A stretch of DNA of 64,000 nucleotides from positions 3,776,001 to 3,840,000 of the forward strand of contig NZ_CP042466.1 in the NCBI RefSeq assembly GCF_008330225.1, written 5' to 3'. Shown here piece after piece: positions 46,430-56,062 of this stretch. The position numbers and the translations under genes are program-made. The DNA comes from Geobacter sp. FeAm09. GTDB taxonomy: Bacteria > Desulfobacterota > Desulfuromonadia > Geobacterales > Pseudopelobacteraceae. Within the stretch, counting starts at the first letter, position 1, and each line of letters opens with the position of its first letter. Under the pieces are notes generated by a model. That model was not told the origin of the DNA. It saw nothing but the letters and a program-made list of their open reading frames with translations, and searched no databases.

Positions 46430-48115
46430 CTAGAGCGCTGCGAGGTACTTGCCCACCAGATACCCCGACATGCAGTTGCGCGTATGGCTCAAACAGTTGA
46501 GATTGTGGGGATAGGTGTTGTAGAACATGCCGCCCGAGGTAAGGCCTATGGCGTAGAGCCCGTCGATGGGGGAACGGCTCTTGTCGAGCACCCGGCTGTT
46601 GGTGTCGACGATGAGCCCGCTGGCAGTGCAGAGCCCATCTGAGAACTCTTTCGTCGCATAGTAGGGAGGCGAGTCAATGGTCATCATCATATTCCCGGGA
46701 AAATTGAAATCGCTGTCCTTCCCGGCCGCCGCCATCTCGTTCCACCGCTTGATGGTGGCAACGAAAGCGTCCTGAGGGACCCCCATCATGACGGCAAGAT
46801 CTCCGAGCGTGTCCGCCTTGATGGCGGCGCTGCTGGTCGCGGCACCGACCCAGACGCTTTTTGGAGCATAGCACGATGACGAAGGGGTCCAGATTTTATC
46901 GATCTTGGTGGCGATGGCACTGTCGACGATGTAATAATCATAGGCTCCGGGCTGAGCCTGGATGGCGAGCGCCAGGTGGCCATACGGCTCATACTCGGGA
47001 GTGAAGCGTTTCCCCAGCTTGTTCACGCGCAGGAAGGGCATGAGCTGCTCGGGATCGAGCATGATCGAATGGGGGTACTCGTCTTCGGCAGCGCCGACGG
47101 CGAGCCCCATCAGATGGCCATCGCCGGTGTTGCCCGTTGCGGTGGTGAGCCAATGCCGCGGGACGCTTCGCGGACGGCAACGCTCCTTGAGCATCTGAAG
47201 ATTGAACTCATAGCCGCCGGTCGCGAGGACAACCCCCTTGGCGCAGTTGTACTTCTCATACCCCTGATCACTCTTGACGATAACCCCGGTGACCTTGCCG
47301 CCGGAGGTGACAAGCTGACAGGCCGGGCACTTGTATCGGATCTCCCCCCCGGCCGCCGTGATGAACCCGGCAACGATACCGGCCAGGTCGGAGGGCTTGT
47401 AGGGCAGGTTGAGGGAGGTGTTCCACGACCGGCTCAACGAGGTCTTGTCCCATTGGTCGCGGAAATTCGGGAAATCGCCCGCAGCGAACGTCAACGGATA
47501 GGAGTCGAGACTCTTGTTGTCGAAGTGGCTGATATACCAGTCCACGGCTTCCCCGTTGTTGTCGAGCCAATGGCGGAAAAGCTCCATGTCGCCCTGGAAG
47601 GCATTGTCCAGCATGGCGTCGGACATCCAGGCATCCGTGTCATAGGTCATGCCCCAATGCTTGTGAAGCTTCGAGGTGGTGCCCCCGATGGTGGCGGAGT
47701 TGTAATTGCCGGATGCACGCTTCTCCACGGCAACGGTCTTCAGGCCGCGCTCGGCGCAGGAGAGTGCCGCGGCGTCACCGGCGGGGCCGAGGCCGCAGAC
47801 GACCACATCCACATTGTAGGTTTTCACGATAGCACTGTCGGGGATGGTGGTGGTGACGAAAGCGCTCGTGCCGCTTCCGGCGGCTGTGACTTCGAGCTCC
47901 TCAAGGACGGGCCATACCGCCTTCGACGGATCGGTCGTCTGCATCGAGCCTGCGGATTGGGTGCTGGGGGTCTGGACGACCCTGGTGACATTATCCCCGC
48001 ATCCGGCGACCATCCCGCCCAAAACCGCCGTTCCCACGGCAGCGCCTCCGGCCTTCAAAAAGCCGCGGCGGGACATCTCGATGTTTATCGTTTTCTCTTT
48101 GTTGTGCTCATCCAT
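46430..48115 (-). CDS. Tat-exported FAD-dependent reductase (fumarate reductase flavoprotein family)
   Basis: The 561-residue product has a Tat signal (SRRGFLK at residues 15-21) and a lipobox-like VAGC ending near residue 39, so it may be a lipid-anchored periplasmic protein. FAD is bound by VVVCGLGPAGDAAALSCAERGLKTVAVEK near residue 102. Further family features are GGTTSKLHKHWGMTYD, GVVLATGGYEFN and GLIVDTNSRVLD...SPIDGLYAIG at the C-terminus. It lacks the haem domain of flavocytochrome c, so electrons should come from the adjacent cytochromes. The substrate is unknown; fumarate, urocanate and methacrylate reductases belong to this family. AAAGGAAATGGC precedes ATG 48115. Confidence 0.88.
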   Translation of the reverse strand: MDEHNKEKTINIEMSRRGFLKAGGAAVGTAVLGGMVAGCGDNVTRVVQTPSTQSAGSMQTTDPSKAVWPVLEELEVTAAGSGTSAFVTTTIPDSAIVKTYNVDVVVCGLGPAGDAAALSCAERGLKTVAVEKRASGNYNSATIGGTTSKLHKHWGMTYDTDAWMSDAMLDNAFQGDMELFRHWLDNNGEAVDWYISHFDNKSLDSYPLTFAAGDFPNFRDQWDKTSLSRSWNTSLNLPYKPSDLAGIVAGFITAAGGEIRYKCPACQLVTSGGKVTGVIVKSDQGYEKYNCAKGVVLATGGYEFNLQMLKERCRPRSVPRHWLTTATGNTGDGHLMGLAVGAAEDEYPHSIMLDPEQLMPFLRVNKLGKRFTPEYEPYGHLALAIQAQPGAYDYYIVDSAIATKIDKIWTPSSSCYAPKSVWVGAATSSAAIKADTLGDLAVMMGVPQDAFVATIKRWNEMAAAGKDSDFNFPGNMMMTIDSPPYYATKEFSDGLCTASGLIVDTNSRVLDKSRSPIDGLYAIGLTSGGMFYNTYPHNLNCLSHTRNCMSGYLVGKYLAAL

Positions 48116-48172
48116 GCCATTTCCTTTCGTACTCGTCATTCGGTAGTGGGGTGTTGGACATCATTTCCGGGC

Positions 48173-48496
48173 TTATTGCAGAGTTCCGAAATACGTTACG
48201 AGCGCTTTCAACTGCGCATCACTCAGCTCAAACTGCATGTTGGCCGGGATCGACGTTAGCGTTGACCACTTTATGCCGTAGGGGTCACCTGTCGTTTTGT
48301 GGCATTTGCTGCAGTATGTCTGGAACAATGTGGGCCCATCAAGAGTAGTGTCAGTCGGTGTCGTGGGGGTATCCGGTGTCGTGGTTGAGGAGCCGGTGCT
48401 TCCGTTCTCATAAATAGTTTTGTCTTCGCCACAACCGGCAATCATCATCACGGCTACCAGCAGCACTATCAGAAACGGCATTTTGCTTGAATTCAT
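48173..48496 (-). CDS. Monoheme c-type cytochrome lipoprotein
   Basis: The 107-residue product has a lipoprotein signal (lipobox MIAGC near residue 22), a Thr/Pro/Ser-rich linker, and one haem site CSKCH near residue 66. A methionine in SIPANMQFELSDAQLKALVTYF could be the distal ligand. It is the first gene of the operon and likely passes electrons to the Tat flavoprotein. ATG 48496 follows AAAGGGTTTATAAA. A strong GAGGAGGT lies farther upstream in frame but too close to its TTG. Confidence 0.85.
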   Translation of the reverse strand: MNSSKMPFLIVLLVAVMMIAGCGEDKTIYENGSTGSSTTTPDTPTTPTDTTLDGPTLFQTYCSKCHKTTGDPYGIKWSTLTSIPANMQFELSDAQLKALVTYFGTLQ

Positions 48497-48743
48497 TTTA
48501 TAAACCCTTTCGTTAGTAACTAGTTGCAACGTAATAATCGTAACATTTGTAAAAATACCGTTTTTCAACACCTCCTCTTTCAATCATTTGAAATATTTTT
48601 ACCATCACAAGTATCAGCTTAAATTTTAATACCTCCTTTTCGGGAATTATAAGCATGTCCATGAAATGGCTTCAAATTAGATAGCAAATTATTGACGTTA
48701 ATACAGATAGTTATTGCCATTAATCAATAATCCTGGTTTCGTA

Positions 48744-48759
48744 AGCCAGAATTATGCCA
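48744..48759 (-). promoter_or_regulatory. Sigma-54 promoter of the flavoprotein/cytochrome operon
   Basis: On the minus strand TGGCATAATTCTGGCT matches the -24/-12 pattern, with GG and GC spaced correctly. Only the T before the -12 GC deviates. It is about 250 bases upstream of the monoheme cytochrome gene, giving a long leader. Confidence 0.75.
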
Positions 48760-48866
48760 ACCCCAAAAGGGAATCCTAACAGCCTGAATTCGTGTGCCAC
48801 CGGGTCCCGGATTATGGAGGAACCGTGGCGTTCTCCAACATGTCGTAAAAAAGACTCAAATATTTT

Positions 48867-48886
48867 GTAATTAGTTCCCCAATTAC
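48867..48886. promoter_or_regulatory. Palindrome GTAATT-N8-AATTAC, candidate activator site
   Basis: It lies about 110 bases upstream of the sigma-54 promoter, the normal distance for an enhancer site, and about 200 bases before the divergent activator gene. Function is inferred from position. Confidence 0.45.
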
Positions 48887-49088
48887 GATATATTGGAAAT
48901 GCGAGAGGCATTGAAAGTTAAGGGGTAATTATTCGAAAGACCTAATGTGGCGGCAGACCGGGGGCGGCTGCCGGTGGCCCTGTGGCGCTTCCAGTCTGGC
49001 GGTTTTTGGAGGTTCGGCACCGGTTCTGAGAGGCCGGGGGCGGGGAGGTGGTCCTTTTGTTGCATGATTATTTCACGATTATTGCAAA

Positions 49089-50672
49089 ATGCCGTCTCGC
49101 GGGGGGATCGTGGTGATTGACAAAAATAAATTTTTCCGGGAAGCAACCCTCGCAATTTGCAGCAGCCTTCATATCACTACGGCCCTGGAAGGGGTATTCA
49201 GCCACCTGAGCAGTCACATGCCGTTGGACCAACTGATCCTCGGCACCTTTGACGACACCATTAGATCGCTTCGGCCAATAGCCTTTGTCGCCAACGGGCA
49301 TCGTGCCGCCCCTCCGCAACCGCTTACCGCTCAGGACGGCCTCTGGGAATGGGGCTTGTCGCGACGGGAGCCATTCATCATCTCGCACACCGCCCATGAC
49401 CCCTCCATCCGTGCCATTGCCCGATCCATCGGGAGAGATGACGATTCCGACCTGGTCCTGCCGCTGAGAATCGCCAACGAATGCATCGGGGTTCTGACAC
49501 TTCGCGCCCAGGGGAGAGACCGCTATACCTCGGAACACCTTGACCTGCTGTCAAGTGTGGCCGAGCCGTTTGCCATCGCCCTCTCCAATGCCTTGGCCCA
49601 CAGAATGCTGCTCAAGCAACGCGACCAGCTCATCGACGACAACAGCTTTCTGCAAAATGAAGTTCTTTCCCGGGCAGGCGACGAGATCATCGGCGGCAAC
49701 TCCGGGCTGCGCAACGTGATGGATCTGGTGCACCAAGTGGCGCCCCAGAAGACCACCGTCCTGCTCTACGGCGAAACGGGGACCGGCAAGGAGGTGATCG
49801 CCAATGCGATCCATGCCGCCTCGCCACGCCGTAACGGCCCCTTCATCAAGCTCAACTGCGGCGCCATCGCGGAGAACCTCATCGACGACGAGCTGTTCGG
49901 CCACGAAAAGGGGGCCTTCACCGGTGCTCACGCCGTGAAGCGGGGGCGTTTCGAACGCGCCAACGGCGGCACGCTGTTCCTGGACGAAATCGGCGAATTG
50001 CCGCTCTTGAGCCAGGTGCGGCTGCTGCGGGTGCTGCAGAGCAGGTTGATCAGCCGCGTGGGCGGGGAGAAGGCCATTCCGGTTGACGTACGGGTCATCA
50101 CCGCAACCAACCGGGATTTGAAACGGATGGTAGCCGAGGGGAGTTTCCGGGAGGACCTGTGGTTCCGGTTGTGCCTGTTCCCCATCACGATCCCCCCTTT
50201 GCGGGAACGGCGTAACGACATTCCGGCACTGGTCCGGCATTTTGTGGGGCAGAAGAGCCGCGAGTTGGGGATCAGCGTGCCGTCTCCCATTGTGCCGGGC
50301 GCTATGGAACGCCTGACGAACTATGCATGGCCGGGCAATGTGCGTGAGTTGGAGAACCTGGTGGAACGGGAACTGATCTGTTATCGCGGCGGCACGCTGC
50401 GCTTCGACGGCCTGGCGTTCGAGGAGAAATGCCGCGAGGAGCCGAGCCTCGTCGAGCCGCTTGACGAAGCATATCCCCTGGATCTCGACGAGGCGATGAG
50501 AGTACACTTCAGGCGGGCGCTGAAAATGACCAACGGCAAGATTCACGGGGCGGGCGGTGCGGCGGAGCTGCTCGGCATCCACCCCAATACCCTGACGGCG
50601 CGAATGCAGAAGTTGGGCATGGCCTACGGCAGGCAAAAATCACCGGCGTATCGGCACATTCAGGAGCCCTGA
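49089..50672 (+). CDS. Sigma-54-dependent activator with an N-terminal GAF domain
   Basis: The 527-residue product has an N-terminal GAF-like sensor (about residues 20-175) and an AAA+ domain with Walker A GETGTGKE, the sigma-54 loop GAFTGA, Walker [10 protein letters not shown], and [15 protein letters not shown]-type sensor region. A Fis-type helix-turn-helix ends it ([22 protein letters not shown]). FhlA/NorR-like. Divergent from the monoheme-cytochrome operon and its sigma-54 promoter, so it is the probable regulator. The start is ATG 49089 or GTG 49113. Confidence 0.9.
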   Translation: MPSRGGIVVIDKNKFFREATLAICSSLHITTALEGVFSHLSSHMPLDQLILGTFDDTIRSLRPIAFVANGHRAAPPQPLTAQDGLWEWGLSRREPFIISHTAHDPSIRAIARSIGRDDDSDLVLPLRIANECIGVLTLRAQGRDRYTSEHLDLLSSVAEPFAIALSNALAHRMLLKQRDQLIDDNSFLQNEVLSRAGDEIIGGNSGLRNVMDLVHQVAPQKTTVLLYGETGTGKEVIANAIHAASPRRNGPFIKLNCGAIAENLIDDELFGHEKGAFTGAHAVKRGRFERANGGTLFLDEIGELPLLSQVRLLRVLQSRLISRVGGEKAIPVDVRVITATNRDLKRMVAEGSFREDLWFRLCLFPITIPPLRERRNDIPALVRHFVGQKSRELGISVPSPIVPGAMERLTNYAWPGNVRELENLVERELICYRGGTLRFDGLAFEEKCREEPSLVEPLDEAYPLDLDEAMRVHFRRALKMTNGKIHGAGGAAELLGIHPNTLTARMQKLGMAYGRQKSPAYRHIQEP

Positions 50673-50847
50673 GGCTCCAGGCTGCTTACGCCGCCTCCCC
50701 CGGCGGTCATCGCCGCCTCGCTCCCCTGGTTGCAAAACCGTGTGAAATGCGTATACTTACCTTCCACCTTATCCCGGCACCCCCCAAGAAGCGAAACATC
50801 CCATGACGAAGAGCAGGGAGAGCAGCGGCCAGAGAGGAACTATCGTT

Positions 50848-51375
50848 ATGATCCGACCATTTCAGGGCATCCACCCCAAGATCGACCCGTCCGCCTTCGT
50901 GGCCGAGACCGCCGTGATCATCGGCGACGTGGAGATGGGTCCCCAGAGCAGCATCTGGTACAACTGCGTGGCCCGCGGCGACGTGAACCATATCCGTATC
51001 GGCGCCCGCAGCAACGTGCAGGACCTGACCATGCTCCATGTCACCCACAAAAAGCATGCCGACGACCCCGGCGCGCCGCTCATCATCGGCGACGATGTCA
51101 CCATCGGCCACAGCGTGACCCTGCACGGCTGCACCCTGCACAACGGCTGCTTCATCGGCATGCAGGCCATGGTCATGGACCGGGCGGTGGTGGGGGAGGG
51201 CGCCCTGGTGGGGGCGCGGGCCCTGGTCACCGAGGGAACGGTCATCCCGCCCCACACCCTGTGGGTCGGCGCACCGGCCAAGTACAAGCGCGACCTGACG
51301 CCGGACGAGGTGGCCTGGCTGCGCAAATCCGCCGGCAACTACGTGAATTACGCCCAGCAGTATATGAACGACTGA
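50848..51375 (+). CDS. Gamma-class carbonic anhydrase-like protein
   Basis: The 175-residue product is a left-handed beta-helix with hexapeptide repeats, as in YrdA/CaiE gamma carbonic anhydrases. Zinc ligands are visible as H in VNHIRIG, H in MLHVTH and H in TIGHSVTLHGC. These enzymes interconvert CO2 and bicarbonate, though many homologues have no demonstrated activity. ATG 50848 follows AGGAACTATCGTT; its stop overlaps the EamA start (ATGA). Confidence 0.88.
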   Translation: MIRPFQGIHPKIDPSAFVAETAVIIGDVEMGPQSSIWYNCVARGDVNHIRIGARSNVQDLTMLHVTHKKHADDPGAPLIIGDDVTIGHSVTLHGCTLHNGCFIGMQAMVMDRAVVGEGALVGARALVTEGTVIPPHTLWVGAPAKYKRDLTPDEVAWLRKSAGNYVNYAQQYMND

Positions 51376-52258
51376 TGCCGAGACCGGCCCTCAATCCCTA
51401 TCTGGCCGTGGCGGCCGCCGTGATCGCGGTCTCCTTTTCGTCGCTGTTCGTGCGCCTCGCCACGGCGCCGCCCCTGATCATCGCCACCTACCGCCTGCTG
51501 TTCACCTTTGTGGCGCTGGCCCCCTTCACCCTCATGAAACGGGGGGTGCTGGCCGGGCTCGACCGGCGGCAGGTGGCGCTCTCCGCCATGAGCGGCCTGT
51601 TTCTGGCCCTGCATTTCGTGACCTGGTTCATCTCCCTGGGCTATACCAGCGTGGCCAGTTCCACGGTGCTGGTGACCCTGCAACCGGTCTTCGTGGTGGT
51701 CGGTTCGCTGCTTTTCTTCAAGGAGCGCATCCCGCGCCTGGCCGCCGTAGGCGGAGTACTGGCCCTGGCGGGAAGCGTCATCATCGGGGCCGCCGATTTC
51801 CAGGTCGGCATGCGGGCGCTGATCGGCGACCTGCTGGCGCTGGTGGCGGCGGTCATGGTCTCCGGCTACCTGCTGATCGGCCGCAGGCTGCGCTCGGGCA
51901 TCCCCCTGGAGGGATACACCTTCGTCACCTACGGGACCAGTTCCCTGGTTCTGGTGGCCGCAACGCTGGTCACCCGGACACCCTTCACCGGCTACCCGGC
52001 CCGGGACTGGCTCTTGTTTCTGGCCCTGGCCCTGGTCTGTACGGTCATGGGGCACACGGTCTTCAACTGGGCGCTGAAATACGTTCAGGCCTCGGTGGTT
52101 TCGGTCAGCATCCTGGGCGAACCCCTGGGGGCCATCCTGTGGGCCGCCGTTTTCCTGGGGGAACCGCCGACCCTGCGCCAGATGGCGGGGGGGCGGTCAT
52201 CTTCAGCGGCCTGTATCTCTTCACCAGGGTCACGGCGCGCGCTCCGCAGCCGACCTGA
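51375..52258 (+). CDS. EamA-family permease, C-terminus displaced by a one-base deletion
   Basis: A DMT-superfamily permease with two EamA repeats (YLAVAAAVIAVSFSSLFVRLA, GYTSVASSTVLVTLQPVFVVVGSLLFFKERI, SVSILGEPLGAILWAAVFLGEPPTLRQMAGG). In the raw sequence the frame then runs on without a stop through the next gene. Adding one G to the seven-G run at 52187-52193 restores GGAVIFSGLYLFTRVTARAPQPT and a stop at 52258, the family-like end, at 295 residues. The apparent EamA-YbaK fusion is therefore not real. Substrate unknown. Confidence 0.8.
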
Positions 52259-52286
52259 CACATGCAAAGAAGGAAGGAAACCAGTC

Positions 52287-52766
52287 ATGCACCATGAACT
52301 CAGCCCCAGCGCCCGCAAGGTGCAGGAAGCCCTGGAAGCGGCCGGGGTCCCCTGTCGCGTGCAGGAATTGGCCGCCAGCTCCCGCACCGCCGCCGAAGCG
52401 GCCGAAGCGGTGGGCTGCGATGTGGCCCAGATCGTCAAATCCCTGGTATTCAAGGGGACCCGCTCGGGAGCCCCGGTGCTGGCCCTGGTCAGCGGCAAAA
52501 ACCGCGTCGATGAGGCCTTGCTGGCAGCAGCCTGCGGCGAACCGGTGGGCAAGGCCGATGCGGCCTTTGTCCGGGAGCGTACCGGCTTCGCCATCGGCGG
52601 CATCCCGCCCCTGGGACACCGGGAGCCGCTTTGCCCGGTCATCGACCGGGACCTTCTGGAATACCCCGAGGTCTGGGCCGCGGCCGGCACCCCCCACGCC
52701 CTGTTCCGCATCACCCCCGCCGACCTGCTGGCCGTAACCGGCGGCCGCCCGGCGCCCCTCTCCTGA
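52287..52766 (+). CDS. YbaK/ProX-type aminoacyl-tRNA deacylase
   Basis: The 159-residue product is of the YbaK/EbsC family, which hydrolyse mischarged tRNA such as Cys-tRNA-Pro. Seen are VQEALEAAGVPCRVQELAASSRTAAEAAEAVGCDVAQIVKSLVFKG with the catalytic lysine region, ALVSGKNRVDE, FAIGGIPPLGH and VWAAAGTPHALFRITPADLLAVTGG. ATG 52287 follows AGGAAGGAAA. Specific substrate is not certain. Confidence 0.88.
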   Translation: MHHELSPSARKVQEALEAAGVPCRVQELAASSRTAAEAAEAVGCDVAQIVKSLVFKGTRSGAPVLALVSGKNRVDEALLAAACGEPVGKADAAFVRERTGFAIGGIPPLGHREPLCPVIDRDLLEYPEVWAAAGTPHALFRITPADLLAVTGGRPAPLS

Positions 52767-52780
52767 ACCGGGACCGGCCC

Positions 52781-53704
52781 ATGCAATCCCCCCCCAGCCG
52801 GGAACCGCTCCGCCAAGGCCTGATCTACGGCCTGCTGGCCTATCTGGTCTGGGGTTTTTTCCCGGTCTACTTCAAGGCGTTGCACGACATCCCGCCCCTG
52901 GAGGTGGTTGCCCACCGCATCGTCTGGTCGGTCTTTTTCCTGCTGGCGCTGGCGGCCCTCTCGGGGCGCTGGGGCGAGGTCAGGGCGGCCTTCGCGTCGC
53001 GCCGCGTGCTGCTGACCCTGGCCGGCTCCACCACCCTGATCACCGTCAACTGGCTCGTGTTCATCTACGCCGTGGGCCAGGGGCAGGTGCTCCAGTCGAG
53101 CCTGGGATACTTCATCACCCCCCTGGTTAACGTGCTTTTGGGCATGGTCTTCCTGCGGGAGCGGCTGCGGCCGCTGCAAATGATCAGCCTGCTGCTGGCC
53201 GTTGCCGGGGTCGGCCTCCTGACGCTCCGGGTCGGGGCCGTGCCCTGGATCTCCCTGGCGCTCGCCGCCTCCTTCGGCCTCTACGGCCTGCTGCGCAAGA
53301 CGGCCCATGTGGAATCCCTGGCCGGCCTGCTGGTGGAGACGCTCCTGACCGGGCCGCTGGCCCTGGCCTACCTGGTCTGGCTGGCCCTGCACGGCCAGGG
53401 CGCCTTTCCGGCGGCCGTGGAGCGGGGTGCCCTGTGGCTCCCCCTGGCGGGCGTCCTGACCGCCACGCCGCTTTTGCTCTTCGCCGCAGCGGCCCGCAGG
53501 CTGCGGCTGGCCACCATCGGCTTCCTGCAGTACCTGACCCCCACCCTGCATTTCGCCCTGGCCGTGCTGGTTTACGGGGAACCGTTCACCCCGGCCCATA
53601 TGCTGACATTCATCTTGATCTGGAGCGGCCTGGCGCTCTATACTGCCGATGCGGTCCGCACCTTCCGCAATCCGGCGGCAAGCCGCGGCGAAGATCACTC
53701 CTGA
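52781..53704 (+). CDS. rarD: RarD-type EamA transporter
   Basis: The 307-residue product matches RarD: GLIYGLLAYLVWGFFPVYFKAL, PLEVVAHRIVWSVFF, WLVFIYAVGQGQVLQSSLGYFITPLVNVLLGMVFLRERL, LLRKTAHVESLAGLLVETLL and LQYLTPTLHFALAVLVYGEPF. It has about ten hydrophobic segments. It starts 14 bases after the YbaK stop. RarD is linked by name to chloramphenicol sensitivity but its natural substrate is not established. Confidence 0.9.
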   Translation: MQSPPSREPLRQGLIYGLLAYLVWGFFPVYFKALHDIPPLEVVAHRIVWSVFFLLALAALSGRWGEVRAAFASRRVLLTLAGSTTLITVNWLVFIYAVGQGQVLQSSLGYFITPLVNVLLGMVFLRERLRPLQMISLLLAVAGVGLLTLRVGAVPWISLALAASFGLYGLLRKTAHVESLAGLLVETLLTGPLALAYLVWLALHGQGAFPAAVERGALWLPLAGVLTATPLLLFAAAARRLRLATIGFLQYLTPTLHFALAVLVYGEPFTPAHMLTFILIWSGLALYTADAVRTFRNPAASRGEDHS

Positions 53705-53725
53705 CCGCGGGGGAACGGCACCTTT

Positions 53726-55033
53726 ATGGTAAAAGAACATCCTCCACCCGCTGCGAATTCCCCCGACTCCCGGACCGTGCAGACCGCCCTGGACATCCTG
53801 GACGGGCAGTCGCGTCCGAACCGCCTGACGCGCCTGATGCCGTTTCTGGGACCGGCCTTCATCGCCAGCGTGGCCTACGTGGACCCGGGCAACTTCGCCA
53901 CCAACATCCAGGGGGGCGCCCAATTCGGCTACCTGCTGGTCTGGGTGATCGTGGCCAGCAACCTCATGGCCATGCTCATCCAGACCCTTTCGGCCAAGCT
54001 GGGCATCGCCACGGGCATGAACCTGGCGGAGCAGTGCCGGGCCCGCTTCCCCCGCCCGGTGGTCATCGCCATGTGGCTCTTGATGGAGATCGTGGCCATG
54101 GCGACGGACCTGGCCGAATTCCTCGGCGCCGCCCTGGGCTTCCAGCTCCTCATGGGCATACCGCTCTTCGCCGGCGCCCTGCTCACCGCCCTGGCAACCG
54201 TGCTGATCCTGGGGATGGAGCGGTACGGGTTCCGCCCCCTGGAGGCGGTCATCTCATCCATGGTCGGCATGATCGCCCTCTGCTACCTGCTGGAAACCAT
54301 CATCGACAGGCCCGACTGGGGGCTGGTCGCCTACCACGCCGTCGTACCGCAGTTTGCGGGGACCGAAAGCGTTCTCCTGGCCTCGGGGATCCTGGGGGCC
54401 ACGGTCATGCCCCACGCCATCTTCCTCCATTCCGCCCTGACCCAGGGGCGCATCGTCGTACGCGACCCGAAGCGGCTCAAAAGCCTCTACCGCTTCGAGA
54501 TCGCCGATGTGGTCATCGCCATGGGCATGGCCAGCTTCGTCAATATCGCCATGCTGGTCATGGCGGCAGCCACCTTCCACACCACCGGGCACACCGCCGT
54601 CGGCACCATCGAGGAGGCCTACCGGACCCTGGAGCCGCTCCTGGGCTCGTGGGCAAAATGGATCTTCGGCCTCTCGCTGCTGCTCTCGGGGCTATCGTCG
54701 TCCACCGTGGGGACCAGCGCGGGGCAGGTGATCATGCAGGGCTTCATGCAGCGGCACATCCCGATCTGGCTCCGGCGCCTGGTGACCATGGCGCCTTCCC
54801 TGATCGTCATCGGCGTGGGGCTGGACCCGACCCGCACCCTGGTCGTCAGCCAGGTGGTGCTCAGCTTCGGGCTTCCGTTCGCAGTCATTCCCCTGGTCAT
54901 GTTCACCCGCCGCCCGGACATCATGGGGGACCTGACCAACAAGCCCGTCACAACGCTCCTGGCCGGCATGATCGCGGGGATCATCCTCGCGCTCAACGGC
55001 TACCTCCTCTTCAAGACACTGGTAACGGGGTGA
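53726..55033 (+). CDS. mntH: Nramp-family divalent metal transporter
   Basis: The 435-residue product is an Nramp/MntH proton-coupled Mn/Fe importer. The metal-binding DPGN (YVDPGNFATN) lies near residue 52 and the M-x-x-H-type motif MPHAIFLHS near 230; about eleven hydrophobic segments are present. It starts 21 bases after rarD. The uspA stress gene follows four bases after its stop. Metal specificity is not deducible from motifs. Confidence 0.92.
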   Translation: MVKEHPPPAANSPDSRTVQTALDILDGQSRPNRLTRLMPFLGPAFIASVAYVDPGNFATNIQGGAQFGYLLVWVIVASNLMAMLIQTLSAKLGIATGMNLAEQCRARFPRPVVIAMWLLMEIVAMATDLAEFLGAALGFQLLMGIPLFAGALLTALATVLILGMERYGFRPLEAVISSMVGMIALCYLLETIIDRPDWGLVAYHAVVPQFAGTESVLLASGILGATVMPHAIFLHSALTQGRIVVRDPKRLKSLYRFEIADVVIAMGMASFVNIAMLVMAAATFHTTGHTAVGTIEEAYRTLEPLLGSWAKWIFGLSLLLSGLSSSTVGTSAGQVIMQGFMQRHIPIWLRRLVTMAPSLIVIGVGLDPTRTLVVSQVVLSFGLPFAVIPLVMFTRRPDIMGDLTNKPVTTLLAGMIAGIILALNGYLLFKTLVTG

Positions 55034-55037
55034 TCCC

Positions 55038-55943
55038 ATGTTCAAGCATTTCCTCGTCCCTTTAGACGGTTCACGCCTGGCCGAGGCGGCCTTGCCGGCC
55101 GCCGCCTTCCTGGCGGACAAACTCGACGCGCGGGTCACGCTCTTCCATGTGGTGGAAAAGAACGCCCCCAGCGAGGTCCATGGCCAGCCCCACCTGCGCA
55201 ACGCGGAGGAGGCGGCGGATTACCTGCACCTCCTGGCACAGCGCGCCTTCCCCCCCGGGATCGTGGTGGACTGCCACGTGCACGCCACGGAAGCGGACGA
55301 TGTGGCCGGCAGCATCGTCGCCCACGCCGACGAACTGGAACACGATCTGGTGATCATGTGTTCCCACGGCCGCGGGCAGGCCCTGCACCTGTTTCTGGGA
55401 AGCATCGCCCAGAAGGCCATTGCCCTGGGCTCCCGGCCGGTCCTCATCACCCATCCCGACGCGAAGGGGGGCGCGCCCCCCTTCGCCTGCAACAACATCC
55501 TCATCCCCCTGGACGGCGAGCCCGATCATGCCCTGGCCCTGCCGGTTTCGGAGGAGATCGCCCGGGCCTGCGGCGCGGCGCTGCACCTCATGACGGTCGT
55601 TCCCCGCTTCGCCTCCCTGTCGGGCGCGGCAAAGGTTTCCAGCAGGATGCTTCCCGCCACCACGTCCCGGATGCTGGAGATGGCCTTCCAGGATACCCGG
55701 GAGATCTTCCGGGAGCAGGTGGAATCCTTGCGGAGGCGGGGGTTTGCGGCGAGCGCCCACGTGTTGCGGGGGGACCCGGCAAAGACGATCGCCCAGGCCG
55801 CCAGCCAGACCGGGGTGGACCTGGTCGTGCTGGCCACCCACGGGAAAACCGGCATGGAGGCGTTCTGGGCGGGAAGCGTCGCCCACCGGATCTGCACCCT
55901 GAGCAAGATCTCACTGCTTTTGATCCCGCTCCCCAAGGCATAG
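55038..55943 (+). CDS. Tandem universal stress protein
   Basis: The 301-residue product has two Usp domains (residues 1-145 and 150-301). Each starts with a core strand (FLVPLDGSRLAE and ILIPLDGEPDHALALPV) and ends with the nucleotide loop (MCSHGRGQALHLFLGSIAQKAIA; LATHGKTGMEAFWAGSVAHRICTLSKISLLLIPL). It is probably an ATP-binding stress protein of unknown target. It follows mntH by four bases, suggesting co-expression. Confidence 0.9.
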   Translation: MFKHFLVPLDGSRLAEAALPAAAFLADKLDARVTLFHVVEKNAPSEVHGQPHLRNAEEAADYLHLLAQRAFPPGIVVDCHVHATEADDVAGSIVAHADELEHDLVIMCSHGRGQALHLFLGSIAQKAIALGSRPVLITHPDAKGGAPPFACNNILIPLDGEPDHALALPVSEEIARACGAALHLMTVVPRFASLSGAAKVSSRMLPATTSRMLEMAFQDTREIFREQVESLRRRGFAASAHVLRGDPAKTIAQAASQTGVDLVVLATHGKTGMEAFWAGSVAHRICTLSKISLLLIPLPKA

Positions 55944-56062
55944 CGGAGCGGGTCCGGCACCGCCCGCAAACGCCAGCGACATTGGCAGCTTGCAAGAAAT
56001 CCGGCCTTGCCTGCATCGTGGATTTTTGTTATTTTCCTGGCACATTACGGAAAGGACGTCGA

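Noticed and set aside
51375-52766. Apparent single protein joining EamA to the YbaK deacylase
   Set aside because: The frame runs through only because one G is missing at 52187-52193. With it, EamA ends normally at 52258, and YbaK has its own ribosome site and ATG.
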